Source: Symbiodinium natans (lineage: Eukaryota > Sar > Dinophyceae > Suessiales > Symbiodiniaceae). Taken from it: a DNA stretch of 17,433 bases. The notes below the pieces were generated by a model. That model ran no database searches. It was not told where the DNA came from and was given only the letters and a program-made list of their open reading frames with translations. The position numbers and the translations under genes were made by a program. Of the stretch, positions 12,427 to 17,433 are shown piece by piece. Where the stretch lies: positions 1,228,134 to 1,245,566 of the forward strand of contig CAJNDS010002524.1 in NCBI GenBank assembly GCA_905221605.1, written 5' to 3'. Positions within the stretch are counted from its first letter, which is position 1. Each line of letters begins with the position of its first letter.

Positions 12427-12469
12427 AAACCCTGTAAAACGATGAGAACACTTGAAAAGCGACACCCCT
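12427..12469 (+). repeat. Intronic direct repeat, copy 1
   Basis: AAACCCTGTAAAACGATG followed by GAGAACAC and AAAGCGACACCCCT. It recurs at 12556-12597. A third AAAGCGACACC box lies between (12514). Confidence 0.8.
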
Positions 12470-12555
12470 ACGTTAATGAGCCGTTGGGTGTGCCACAGCC
12501 TTGGTTTTTTCCCAAAGCGACACCTGCAGACATCAAGCGTGGATGATTGATGCTA

Positions 12556-12597
12556 AAACCCTGTAAAACGATGGGAAAGCTCCCAAGCGACACCCCT
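12556..12597 (+). repeat. Intronic direct repeat, copy 2
   Basis: AAACCCTGTAAAACGATG, then GGAAAGC and CAAGCGACACCCCT. Begins 129 bp after copy 1. Confidence 0.8.
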
Positions 12598-12614
12598 CAT
12601 GTTGCGTCCATTAG

Positions 12615-12666
12615 CACCACCAGCCGGTTTTGGCAGTCGCTCATATAAGGTTCCTTTTTAGTATTG
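12615..12666 (+). CDS. Exon-like segment (weak)
   Basis: Between GTCCATTAG and ATTG|GTGAGTG one frame reads HHQPVLAVAHIRFLFSI. The acceptor lacks the usual following G. The donor surroundings (TTGGTGAGTGTATAT) copy those of the preceding exon (TTGGTAAGTGTATAT), so the pair may come from a local duplication. Confidence 0.25.
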
Positions 12667-12728
12667 GTGAGTGTATATACCGGGTGTCCTTTTGGGGGTA
12701 CAAGAAATATATACCCTACTTCATATAG

Positions 12729-12829
12729 GGACAGTATTCCGGCCGCGGAAGCGAACTGGTCATCAACCCTTCTTTCCACATTGCGGGTGCAGATCACGCG
12801 CGTCGGGCTGGATATACACAATCCCTAGG
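12729..12829 (+). CDS. Exon-like segment (ELVINPSFHIAGADHARRAG)
   Basis: Acceptor CTACTTCATATAG|G; reads GQYSGRGS, ELVINPSFHIAGADHARRAG, YTQSL; ends in heptamers near CTAGG|GTTTAG. The two other frames are also open over much of the length, and a 74-codon minus-strand ORF covers it, so it is plausible rather than certain. Confidence 0.4.
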
Positions 12830-12903
12830 GTTTAGGGTTTAGGGTTTAGGGTTTGGGTTTAGGGTTTAGGGTTTAGGGTTTATCGAGCCCTAAACCCTAA
12901 ACG
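12825..12903. repeat. TTTAGGG array turning into CCCTAAA
   Basis: Eight TTTAGGG units, then TATCGAG and two CCCTAAA units, a head-to-head arrangement. Confidence 0.9.
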
Positions 12904-12921
12904 CCCGAAGCCCTAAGCCAG

Positions 12922-12992
12922 GAGCTCGAGGCCAACAAGAGCGGCAGCAGGCTCCGCGTGAAGAGGCTCAAGGGGATTGGCCGTGGCCCCAG
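12922..12992 (+). CDS. Exon-like segment (ELEANKSGSRLRVKRLKGIG)
   Basis: Acceptor CCCTAAGCCAG|G; 23 codons ELEANKSGSRLRVKRLKGIG then RGP; 21 of 23 third positions are G or C, the strongest bias in the window. It ends CCCAG|GCGAGT, a GC-type donor that otherwise matches the consensus. Very likely real coding sequence. Basic; family not recognised. A minus-strand 63-codon ORF is its shadow. Confidence 0.6.
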
Positions 12993-13102
12993 GCGAGTTT
13001 TTGTAAACCTTAACCTCGAAGGCATCAACCCCACGCCAGCCTTTAAGGGTTAAGGTGTCCCTGAACCCGAAACCCGAAACCCATGTCTGGCTTTCAGGGC
13101 AC

Positions 13103-13141
13103 ACCCTAAACCCTAAACCTTAAACCCTAAACCCTAAACCA
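13103..13141 (-). repeat. CCCTAAA array
   Basis: Five units, with one CCTTAAA, in the intron between 12992 and 13155. Confidence 0.85.
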
Positions 13142-13154
13142 CGCTCGGGCTTAG

Positions 13155-13208
13155 GGAGCGGCATGGTCCTCATCGCGCCGGAACCATGAAAACGAGGAAT
13201 GCGCATGC
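13155..13208 (+). CDS. Exon-like segment (GAAWSSSRRNHENEECAC)
   Basis: Acceptor TCGGGCTTAG|G, donor TGC|GTGTCA. Phase 0 reads GAAWSSSRRNHENEECAC; the frame that fits the preceding exon reads ERHGPHRAGTMKTRNAH. Frame unresolved. Confidence 0.4.
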
Positions 13209-13394
13209 GTGTCATCCCACACCCTTCACTGGCAAAGCGACCGTTCTAGACTGTTGCACACGGGTGTTTCCAAAATGGGGCTACCCCGTTGATACCCCAG
13301 ATAGAATAGAATCCCCCCCTGAAAGGGACCCCCAAACAGGCCCCTAGTTTCGTTTGTCTCCTTCCTGTTGGGTTACGAAGTAGGTCGGGTTCAG

Positions 13395-13464
13395 GGATTT
13401 GCTGGCAGGTCCAGATGAGGCCTGGGTGTCGCCAACGGTGTCGGGGAAGGACATCGTCGTGAAG
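13395..13464 (+). CDS. Exon-like segment (GPDEAWVSPTVSGKDIVVK)
   Basis: Acceptor TCGGGTTCAG|G; 23 codons DLLA then GPDEAWVSPTVSGKDIVVK; 17 of 23 third positions G or C. It ends AAG|GCAACA (GC donor) or reads on through ATLSAHRVL to a TAG at 13491. One of the more protein-like segments; no family recognised. Confidence 0.55.
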
Positions 13465-13500
13465 GCAACACTGTCAGCTCACCGCGTTCTTTAGGCTCAG

Positions 13501-13598
13501 GGTTGGGGATGCCACTCTGCCAGTATTTCTTGGGCTTTTCGCGGCGCCTCAGGAAGCATTCCTGGTCTGTTGCTGCCAAGAAGGGTTCTTGGCGAAAG
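13501..13598 (+). CDS. Exon-like segment, three open frames
   Basis: Acceptor TTTAGGCTCAG|G, donor AAAG|GTTGCG. All three frames are open: MPLCQYFLGFSRRLRKHSWS... has the most G/C third positions (22 of 30) and continues to 13688; VGDATLPVFLGLFAAPQEAF... and one more are less biased. That the DNA is an exon is likely; which frame is used is not decided. A minus-strand ORF here is a shadow. Confidence 0.45.
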
Positions 13599-13678
13599 GT
13601 TGCGGTGGCTGTGGCTATGTCTGCTACGTGCGTCAGCGAATCTTCTAGATCAGCCCCTGGTCGTCTAGCCGGGCGATG

Positions 13679-13719
13679 TCAACCCTAAACCCTAAACCCT
13701 AAACCCTAAACCCTAAACC
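13679..13719 (-). repeat. CCCTAAA array
   Basis: Six near-perfect heptamers. A similar six-unit array is at 13938-13983. Confidence 0.9.
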
Positions 13720-13739
13720 AACTGCATGTGTAGTGTCAG

Positions 13740-13765
13740 GCGACGAGTCCACCCTCGACCCTACA
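13740..13765 (+). CDS. Exon-like segment (DESTLDPT, short)
   Basis: Acceptor GTAGTGTCAG|G, donor ACA|GTTCAC; reads DESTLDPT, or DESTLDPTVHLELHW if it runs into family-2 copy G to a donor at 13787. Short, but seven of its eight codons could be functional coding; weak. Confidence 0.3.
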
Positions 13766-13769
13766 GTTC

Positions 13770-13880
13770 ACTTGGAGCTTCATTGGTATTAGGGTTAAGG
13801 GTAAGAAGGGTATGTAAGTGCCCGAAAAAACAGTGATGACCATGGCTGCCCTACTTATGTACCCAAGAACCTCCAAGTAG
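13770..13880. mobile_element. Family-2 element, copy G
   Basis: Left end ACTTGGAGCTTCATTGGTA; right end TACCCAAGAACCTCCAAGTAG. Interior TTAGGGTTAAGGGTAAGAAGG has partly heptamer-like character. Confidence 0.75.
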
Positions 13881-13988
13881 GGGCGAAGGCTTCTGATTCG
13901 GGTTGCAAAGTGTCGGGTATACAGGGTCTGCCCAGCACCCTAAACCCGAAACCCTAAACCCTAAACCCTAAACCCTAAACCCCCATAG

Positions 13989-14081
13989 AAGGGTCGGCGT
14001 GACCAGCTCGCGTGTTGCCAGCAGCGCACGGTGCAGGTGGCACACCATCTTGAGATCCAAAAGATCCAGGCACATGGAAAA
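13989..14081 (+). CDS. Exon-like segment (RRDQLACCQQRTVQVAHHLE)
   Basis: Acceptor AAACCCCCATAG; reads KG, RRDQLACCQQRTVQVAHHLE, IQKIQAHGK. A strong internal donor CAG|GTGGCA at 14037 would end it after TVQ. Gln-rich, helical. No family recognised. Confidence 0.45.
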
Positions 14082-14130
14082 ATTTGGGGATTTAGGGTTT
14101 AGGGTTTAGGGTTTAGGATTTGCGTTATAA

Positions 14131-14209
14131 GGGGTACCTTACTGGGGTCCGCATGATACGCGAGTCCTACTATTTGGGGGTCTATTTAGGGGTCCCCTAT
14201 TGTCGTAAG
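14131..14209 (+). mobile_element. Palindromic MITE-like element, family 3, copy 2
   Basis: Matches the reverse complement of 2806-2885: GGGGTACCTTACTGGGGTCC, TCCTACTATTTGGGGG, TCTATTTAGGGG, GTCGTAA. Internal GGGGTCC/GGGTCCCC pieces pair weakly. Confidence 0.65.
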
Positions 14210-14375
14210 CTCCCATATGATGATAGAGTACCAGAACAATGTGTTAGTCTAATAATATAAGAATATTCTACCATAAAGAAATATAGTAGTAGAGAAATAC
14301 AGCAGTATTGCAATAGAGTACTGTATTACAATATAAATATAGGCATATTCTCATAGCAACATAAACAAAACAACT
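14210..14375. other. AT-rich island
   Basis: About 165 bp of AT-rich DNA, with AGAGTACCAGAAC near its left end (shared with 9958) and many TATAG/ATAGA motifs. No open frame. In both places the island lies beside a GC-rich palindromic element. Confidence 0.6.
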
Positions 14376-14382
14376 ACTCCAG

Positions 14383-14544
14383 GCTTCGGGTGTCCCCGTT
14401 GGGGCTTAATGGGTTGTATCGAGCCCCAAACTTGGGGGAAGGCGTCGCCCAAAGCACAGACCATAACCCCCAAAACTTCAAACCCTCGTCCTTGTGGAGA
14501 TGTGTGGACAACACATCCTTTTGGGGCTGATGTCGGGAGGACAG
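14383..14544 (+). CDS. Exon-like segment (long, Pro/Thr-rich)
   Basis: Acceptor ACTACTCCAG|G; 53 open codons, including GCIEPQTWGKASPKAQTI and RPCGDVWTTHPFGADVGRT; donor ACAG|GTTCTT. An in-frame ATG lies at 14409. The other frames close early. Composition suggests a loosely folded region. Confidence 0.4.
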
Positions 14545-14586
14545 GTTCTTTGCGGGGTGTCGGGTTTAGGGTTTGGGGTTTAGGGT

Positions 14587-14723
14587 TACTTGGAGGTTCA
14601 TTCCGGTGCGTATAAGTAGGGTTGGAGGTTCAGGGGTACTTGCAAGTAGGGTGATAAGTACCCTGAATAAGAGTTGCCCTACTGACAACACTGCTTATAA
14701 AGTACCCATGAACCTCCAAGTAC
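14587..14723. mobile_element. Family-2 element, copy H
   Basis: Left end TACTTGGAGGTTCATTCC; right end TACCCATGAACCTCCAAGTA, flanked by TA on both sides. Inside, a second ACTTGCAAGTAGGG suggests nesting of two copies. Confidence 0.85.
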
Positions 14724-14828
14724 ACTATCTAAAGTCTTCCCATCTCGATTCAAGAGGCCATCTCTGCTGTACTCGTTTAGGGTTTAGGGTTTAGGGTTTC
14801 AAAAAAGGGTTTGGGGTTTCTTGAACAG

Positions 14829-14903
14829 GGCGATGCCCTCGCGAAGCAGTTTGCCGACATCATCCCGGATGCGCCACTCTGGCCGCGCTTCGGAGTTCCG
14901 GAG
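14829..14903 (+). CDS. Exon-like segment (DALAKQFADIIPDAPLWPRF)
   Basis: Acceptor TTTCTTGAACAG|G; 25 codons in phase 0: G, DALAKQFADIIPDAPLWPRF, GVPE; 18 of the first 24 third positions G or C; donor GAG|GTGTCT. Clear coding character. Family not recognised. Confidence 0.55.
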
Positions 14904-14947
14904 GTGTCTGGGTTTCGGGCTTTACATGGTTTTTGGGCTTCAGGGTC

Positions 14948-15053
14948 CTACTTGGAGGTTCATGGGTGCTTATAAGTAGGGTTATAAGTAGGGTAACTAT
15001 GGTTATCACCTTATGCAGAGTACTTGTAGCCCTACCCATGAACCTCCAAGTAG
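14948..15053. mobile_element. Family-2 element, copy I (best preserved)
   Basis: Perfect 20-bp terminal inverted repeats: CTACTTGGAGGTTCATGGGT at the left and its exact complement ending CCTCCAAGTAG at the right. Then TTATAAGTAGGGTTATAAG. The flanks read GGTC...GTCT, a possible short target duplication; TA at both ends would also fit a TA duplication. Confidence 0.9.
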
Positions 15054-15090
15054 GTCTGTAAGAAGGCAGACCTATACCCCCAAGCCTCAG

Positions 15091-15160
15091 AACGGACTTT
15101 GGGCACATGGCTTCAGGCCCGGGGGTCAAGATAACACTGGGCCAGCGTAGACCCCAAACG
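15091..15160 (+). CDS. Exon-like segment (TDFGHMASGPGVKITLGQRR)
   Basis: Acceptor CCCAAGCCTCAG; 23 codons TDFGHMASGPGVKITLGQRR then PQT; donor ACG|GTGAGA, strong. Ends phase 0, as the next segment needs. Family not recognised. Confidence 0.5.
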
Positions 15161-15194
15161 GTGAGAGACTACATGGAGACACGAAGAGCTTCAG

Positions 15195-15266
15195 GGGTCA
15201 GGAAAGAGCGACTTTGATGCCACTGGAGCTCCAGACGTCCTCCGCGTACTACGATTGCACCACAAA
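15195..15266 (+). CDS. Exon-like segment (SDFDATGAPDVLRVLRLHHK)
   Basis: Acceptor AAGAGCTTCAG|G; phase 0 reads GSGK, SDFDATGAPDVLRVLRLHHK up to AAA|GTCGAC. The frame stays open for 63 codons in all, to a TAA at 15384, but a different frame takes over coding character from about 15293. Between them lies a tandem AAAGTCGACT pair. Confidence 0.5.
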
Positions 15267-15292
15267 GTCGACTACAAAAGTCGACTGTCGAG

Positions 15293-15377
15293 CTCCAAGA
15301 GAGGCAGCTGCGCATTTTGCGAACCCCGACGTCCACCAGCGACGACCGTTACGAGGATGGCGAAGTTGATGCGCACG
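15293..15377 (+). CDS. Exon-like segment (LQERQLRILRTPTSTSDDRY)
   Basis: Reads LQERQLRILRTPTSTSDDRY, EDGEVDAH. Only 26 bases separate it from the previous segment, too few for a usual intron, so a frameshift, a longer shared exon or a sequence error must be considered. Its frame continues through a 51-base heptamer-like stretch into the next segment. Confidence 0.45.
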
Positions 15378-15428
15378 GAACCCTAAACCCTCAACCCTCA
15401 ACCCTCAACCCTAAACCCCAACACCTAG
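15378..15428 (-). repeat. CCCTAAA/CCCTCAA stretch: GA-AG mini-intron or in-frame insert
   Basis: 51 bases of heptamer-like units starting GAACCC and ending ACACCTAG. The coding frame is the same on both sides and open through it, so it can be read as a 17-codon insert (TLNPQPSTLNPKPQHL) or removed as a GA-AG intron. Confidence 0.6.
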
Positions 15429-15505
15429 GCGACAGGGCGGTTGCCATTAGTCTGGCCGTGCAGCGAACCCATCGGCCCAAAACTGTTCACGGGTTGGCGG
15501 TTGAG
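15429..15505 (+). CDS. Exon-like segment (DRAVAISLAVQRTHRPKTVH)
   Basis: Acceptor ACACCTAG|G; 25 codons DRAVAISLAVQRTHRPKTVH then GLAVE; donor GAG|GTGTGG. In frame with the segment left of the heptamer stretch (combined ORF 15317-15517). Family not recognised. Confidence 0.5.
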
Positions 15506-15530
15506 GTGTGGCGTTGAGGATGCCTAAGCC

Positions 15531-15594
15531 CCCCAGACCTGTGGGTTCCCCTAAGCCCTCAACCCTCAGCCCTAAACCCCCCAAGACCTGTGCG
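15531..15594 (+). repeat. Short direct repeat
   Basis: CCCCCAGACCTGTGGGTTC and CCCCCAAGACCTGTGCGTTC, 47 bases apart, with CCCTCAACCCT heptamer-like DNA between. Confidence 0.7.
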
Positions 15595-15627
15595 TTCTCG
15601 GGTTTACGGCTTGTTCTCAAGCCCCAG

Positions 15628-15780
15628 AAATCCATGATCCAGCTTAACGTTGTCGAGGTGCGGGGCTTTAAACATTTTGGGAGGGGGGAAGGGTGTGTAA
15701 TCCCCAAAGGAACATCCTGCTACGGGGCGATTCCAGTTTTAAAAGAGGAGGAAGAACTAAAGCCTAAACTGGCTCATGGT
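15628..15780 (+). CDS. Exon-like open frame (KSMIQLNVVEVRGFKHFGRG)
   Basis: Part of a frame open from 15508 to 15801. After CAAGCCCCAG it reads KSMIQLNVVEVRGFKHFGRG and ends VLKEEEELKPKLAHG just before family-2 copy J. A donor GAG|GTGCGG at 15658 may end a first short exon (KSMIQLNVVE). The first residues could begin a C2-like strand, but that is a guess. The minus-strand 86-codon ORF is a shadow. Confidence 0.35.
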
Positions 15781-15786
15781 TATTTT

Positions 15787-15870
15787 CAAGTAGGGTTATA
15801 AGTTATAATTAAGTACTCTAAATAAAGTTATAACCATAGTTACCCTACTTGTAACTCTACTTTGAAGTAC
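15787..15870. mobile_element. Family-2 element, copy J
   Basis: Left TTTTCAAGTAGGGTTATAAG; right ACCCTACTTGTAACTCTACT then TTGAAGTAC. Outer ends are worn but the inside pairs well (AGTTATAATTA/ATAACCATAG). Confidence 0.7.
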
Positions 15871-15872
15871 CC

Positions 15873-15956
15873 GAGACACTTGAAGCACCCGCTTCTTTGC
15901 TATTGAGGGGTGTCACTCCCAAAAGCCTTGGGTTGGGCCTCTTTGTCCTTGGGGAG
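15873..15956 (+). CDS. Open segment between two family-2 elements (weak)
   Basis: ETLEAPASLLLRGVTPKSLG then LGLFVLGE is open between copies J and K. No clear splice sites except those the elements could supply. An opposite-strand ORF over 15900-16184 also runs through. Low confidence. Confidence 0.25.
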
Positions 15957-15958
15957 TT

Positions 15959-16084
15959 TACTTCGAGGTTCATGGGTACTTATAAGTAGGGTTAGAACCA
16001 GGGTAGCTATAATTGCAATTACAACCTTTTTTTGGGGGTGCTCACAACCCAACTTGCAAGTACCCATATGAACCTTCAAAGTAG
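15959..16084. mobile_element. Family-2 element, copy K
   Basis: Left TACTTCGAGGTTCATGGGTA; right ACTTGCAAGTACCCATATGA then ACCTTCAAAGTAGG. The loop contains TTTTTTTGGGGGTG. Confidence 0.8.
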
Positions 16085-16199
16085 GTTTTTTGGGGATTTC
16101 GGGGGCATCCCGCTGCTGATGGGAAGGGTGGGGTTGCCTCTCCAACCTAACAAGAGATGAGAACCGGACCACTTGCCTACACACTGCTTGACATGTCGG

Positions 16200-16272
16200 C
16201 AGGGTTTAGGGTTTAGGGTTTAGGGTTTAGGGTTTCGGGCTTAGGGCTTAGGGTTTAGGGTTTAGGGTTTAG
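16200..16272 (+). repeat. TTTAGGG array ending at an exon
   Basis: Ten units with TTTCGGG and CTTAGGG variants; the last TTTAG is the acceptor of the next segment. Confidence 0.95.
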
Positions 16273-16319
16273 GGTTTTGCCCGCCTCCTCGGAGCACCCT
16301 GCGAATCAACGCCTGCTAG
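16273..16319 (+). CDS. Exon-like segment (VLPASSEHPANQRLL)
   Basis: Acceptor TTTAG|G from the array and near-consensus donor CTAG|GTAAGG. Reads VLPASSEHPANQRLL. Ends phase 1, as needed by 16422. Short but with very good borders. Confidence 0.5.
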
Positions 16320-16356
16320 GTAAGGCGGGACATTGTCATGAGCAAAGTTGCTGGCT

Positions 16357-16421
16357 GTGGTTTAGGGTTTAGGGTTTAGGGTTTAGGGTTTAGGGTTTAG
16401 GGTTTAGGGTTTAGGGTTTAG
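16357..16421 (+). repeat. TTTAGGG array ending at an exon
   Basis: Nine perfect heptamers. It makes up most of the 102-bp intron 16320-16421. Confidence 0.95.
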
Positions 16422-16462
16422 GGTGCATGAAGAGGCGAGTAAGCTGCTTCGAGCTTGAAGAT
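16422..16462 (+). CDS. Exon-like segment (CMKRRVSCFELED)
   Basis: Acceptor TTTAG|G; phase 1 reads CMKRRVSCFELED, then donor GAT|GTAAAG. The frame is open on to 16616 through AT-rich DNA. In phase with both neighbours (16273 and 16636). Confidence 0.5.
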
Positions 16463-16635
16463 GTAAAGATTTCTTCAACACATGTGCATCTAACATCCCA
16501 ACCCTCCCCCACGAAGCCCGAACTCGCTAAACACCTTGCTACGGAGCCTTCGGGTTTTTATATATACATATATTTTCAATTTATAGTGAGTACAGTACTT
16601 ACTAACATATGCATATAACAAACCCCACCCCCCAG

Positions 16636-16669
16636 GATGACGAAGGGCAAACCCTGACAGTCTCACAAA
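16636..16669 (+). CDS. Exon-like segment (DDEGQTLTVSQ)
   Basis: Acceptor AACCCCACCCCCCAG|G; reads DDEGQTLTVSQ in phase 0, joined after CFELED; donor AAA|GTTGAG. Acidic and short. Confidence 0.4.
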
Positions 16670-16831
16670 GTTGAGGCCGCCAGAACCTCAGGGGGTCACG
16701 GCTTTTTGTTGGGCTCCTTAATGGGGGCATTTCTTTGCCTAAAGTTTGTTTAGGGTATAGGGTTCAGGGTTTAGGGTTAAGGATCCCAGAGCCCCAATCC
16801 CCTAAAACTGCCCAAAAGCCTTATGGGTTAG

Positions 16832-16881
16832 GCTTTCGGAATCCGGCTGTTTCTTAGACCACTTTGGGAGAGTGCTTAAAT
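16832..16881 (+). CDS. Exon-like segment with GTAAGT donor (LSESGCFLDHFGRVLK)
   Basis: Acceptor TTATGGGTTAG|G; 16 codons LSESGCFLDHFGRVLK; consensus donor AAAT|GTAAGTT. The other frames close before the donor. Phase does not match 16636, so an exon may be missing between. Confidence 0.45.
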
Positions 16882-16921
16882 GTAAGTTCCCGTTGTCTAT
16901 GTTTCAAGTTTAGGGCTTTAG

Positions 16922-17011
16922 GGCACCGAATTCCCTGACTTCCCTCCTACATACCAGTGCACGATTATGGCCATTTGGGGCTTTTGGGTGCTGGCGGAGA
17001 ACCCTGGCTAG
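16922..17011 (+). CDS. Exon-like segment reaching a stop codon
   Basis: Acceptor AGGGCTTTAG|G. Phase 0 reads GTEFPDFPPTYQCTIMAIWG, FWVLAENPG, then TAG at 17009; 20 of 29 third positions G or C. It may be the last exon of a gene, or splice at TGG|GTGCTGG (16988). A second open frame (APNSLTSLLHTSARLW...) is less biased. Confidence 0.4.
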   Translation, partial: GTEFPDFPPTYQCTIMAIWGFWVLAENPG

Positions 17012-17169
17012 GATTAGGGTTTGGGGTTTTAATCCGGGTTTAGGATTTAGGCTTTAGGGTTTGGGGCTTGGGGTTCTGAGTTAGAAAATGCACTTCAGTT
17101 TCTAGTACGGTACCTTTTCAAATCACTCACTTCCTTCATGTTGAGTGTACTAGATTCCCTGCTTCTCAA

Positions 17170-17433
17170 ATGGCGACGCCATGTGCAGGCCTAGGGCTAA
17201 GATGCTCCGGTTCTCTACCGTGTAGCTACTGTGGCATGTCGAAATGCTTTGGCCGTAGCAGCCCCTTGAAGCCCGCAAATCCTATATCCTCCAGCCCCAA
17301 AAAACCTTCCAGTGCTCTACGAAGCGTGGCAAGACTCCACAGGTTCTTGAGCGTGTTGGGCCGAGCGGACTTAGCGCAAGATCTTGGAATCTGTTGTGCA
17401 GCAGAGCTGCACATAGGCATCGGAAGCGTCCGA
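17170..17433 (+). CDS. Partial open frame running off the window
   Basis: From ATG at 17170 the frame is open for 88 codons to the edge: it begins MATPCAGLGLRCSGSLPC and later has LRSVARLHRFLSVLGRADLA and QDLGICCAAELHIGIGSV. The frame is also open upstream to 17081, so the ATG need not be the start. It could be the first exon of a next gene in the same direction or a further exon. A 64-codon minus-strand ORF is its shadow. No family recognised. Confidence 0.4.
   Translation, partial: MATPCAGLGLRCSGSLPCSYCGMSKCFGRSSPLKPANPISSSPKKPSSALRSVARLHRFLSVLGRADLAQDLGICCAAELHIGIGSVR

Noticed and set aside
12597-12821. 74-codon minus-strand ORF resembling the one at 12222-12428
   Set aside because: The similarity (YT...TKKEPY against YT...QKYKPC) comes from the duplicated donor surroundings on the + strand; no independent support.
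16965-16985. Sequence resembling the dinoflagellate spliced leader (GCCATTTGGGGCT)
   Set aside because: It differs from the leader at several positions and lacks the rest; it is inside a coding-like segment.

Overview
The window looks like nuclear DNA of an alveolate, most likely a dinoflagellate. The reasons are: (1) the telomere-type heptamer TTTAGGG/CCCTAAA is scattered over the whole window in both orientations, outside any chromosome end; (2) there is no long intact ORF, but the + strand carries about 45 short open segments (13-180 nt), many with G/C-rich third codon positions and bounded by splice-like sites; (3) most acceptors read AG|G and several donors read GC or possibly GA instead of GT, which is how Symbiodiniaceae introns have been described; (4) all convincing segments lie on one strand. 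A coccidian or chromerid is the main alternative, since both also use TTTAGGG.

Layout. 1-4730: exons of a gene whose best-supported part is a glycosyltransferase (UGT/GT28 type) nucleotide-sugar site. The piece CVHHGGIGTTQ (2356-2390) joins over a GC-AG intron to ASLSAGVPTIVTPVFADQ (3256-3313), then to a GEGPP-containing segment (3970-4125). 4900-8700: more short exon-like segments, two AT-rich or palindromic repeats and the longest continuous open frame (7305-7669). 8600-11000: a well-supported run of exons (8620, 8897, 9052, 9510, 10435, 10649, 10865), some with high GC3, interrupted by an 830-bp AT-rich intron. 11300-13800: further exons between heptamer arrays, a 9-bp minisatellite and duplicated non-coding blocks. 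13900-17433: exons packed among palindromic MITE-like elements, and an open frame running off the right edge.

Non-coding DNA. Introns are built from three materials: telomere-like heptamer arrays, three families of palindromic MITE-like elements (family 1 with 3 copies, family 2 with 11, family 3 with 2), and AT-rich islands. The arrays often touch the exons: TTTAG|G serves as the acceptor for about ten segments, and donors such as GTGAGGG, GTAGGTTTAGGG and GTAAACCC run straight into arrays. I infer that heptamer arrays work here as ready-made intron ends.

Limits. Exon ends were chosen by eye from open frames, splice-like dinucleotides and codon use. Where two frames stay open I say so. Phase agreement between neighbouring segments was partly used to choose sites and is therefore not independent proof. 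Number of genes and their ends are not settled; possible ends are the TGA at 10985 and the TAG at 17009. No tRNA, rRNA, spliced-leader gene or CRISPR was seen.
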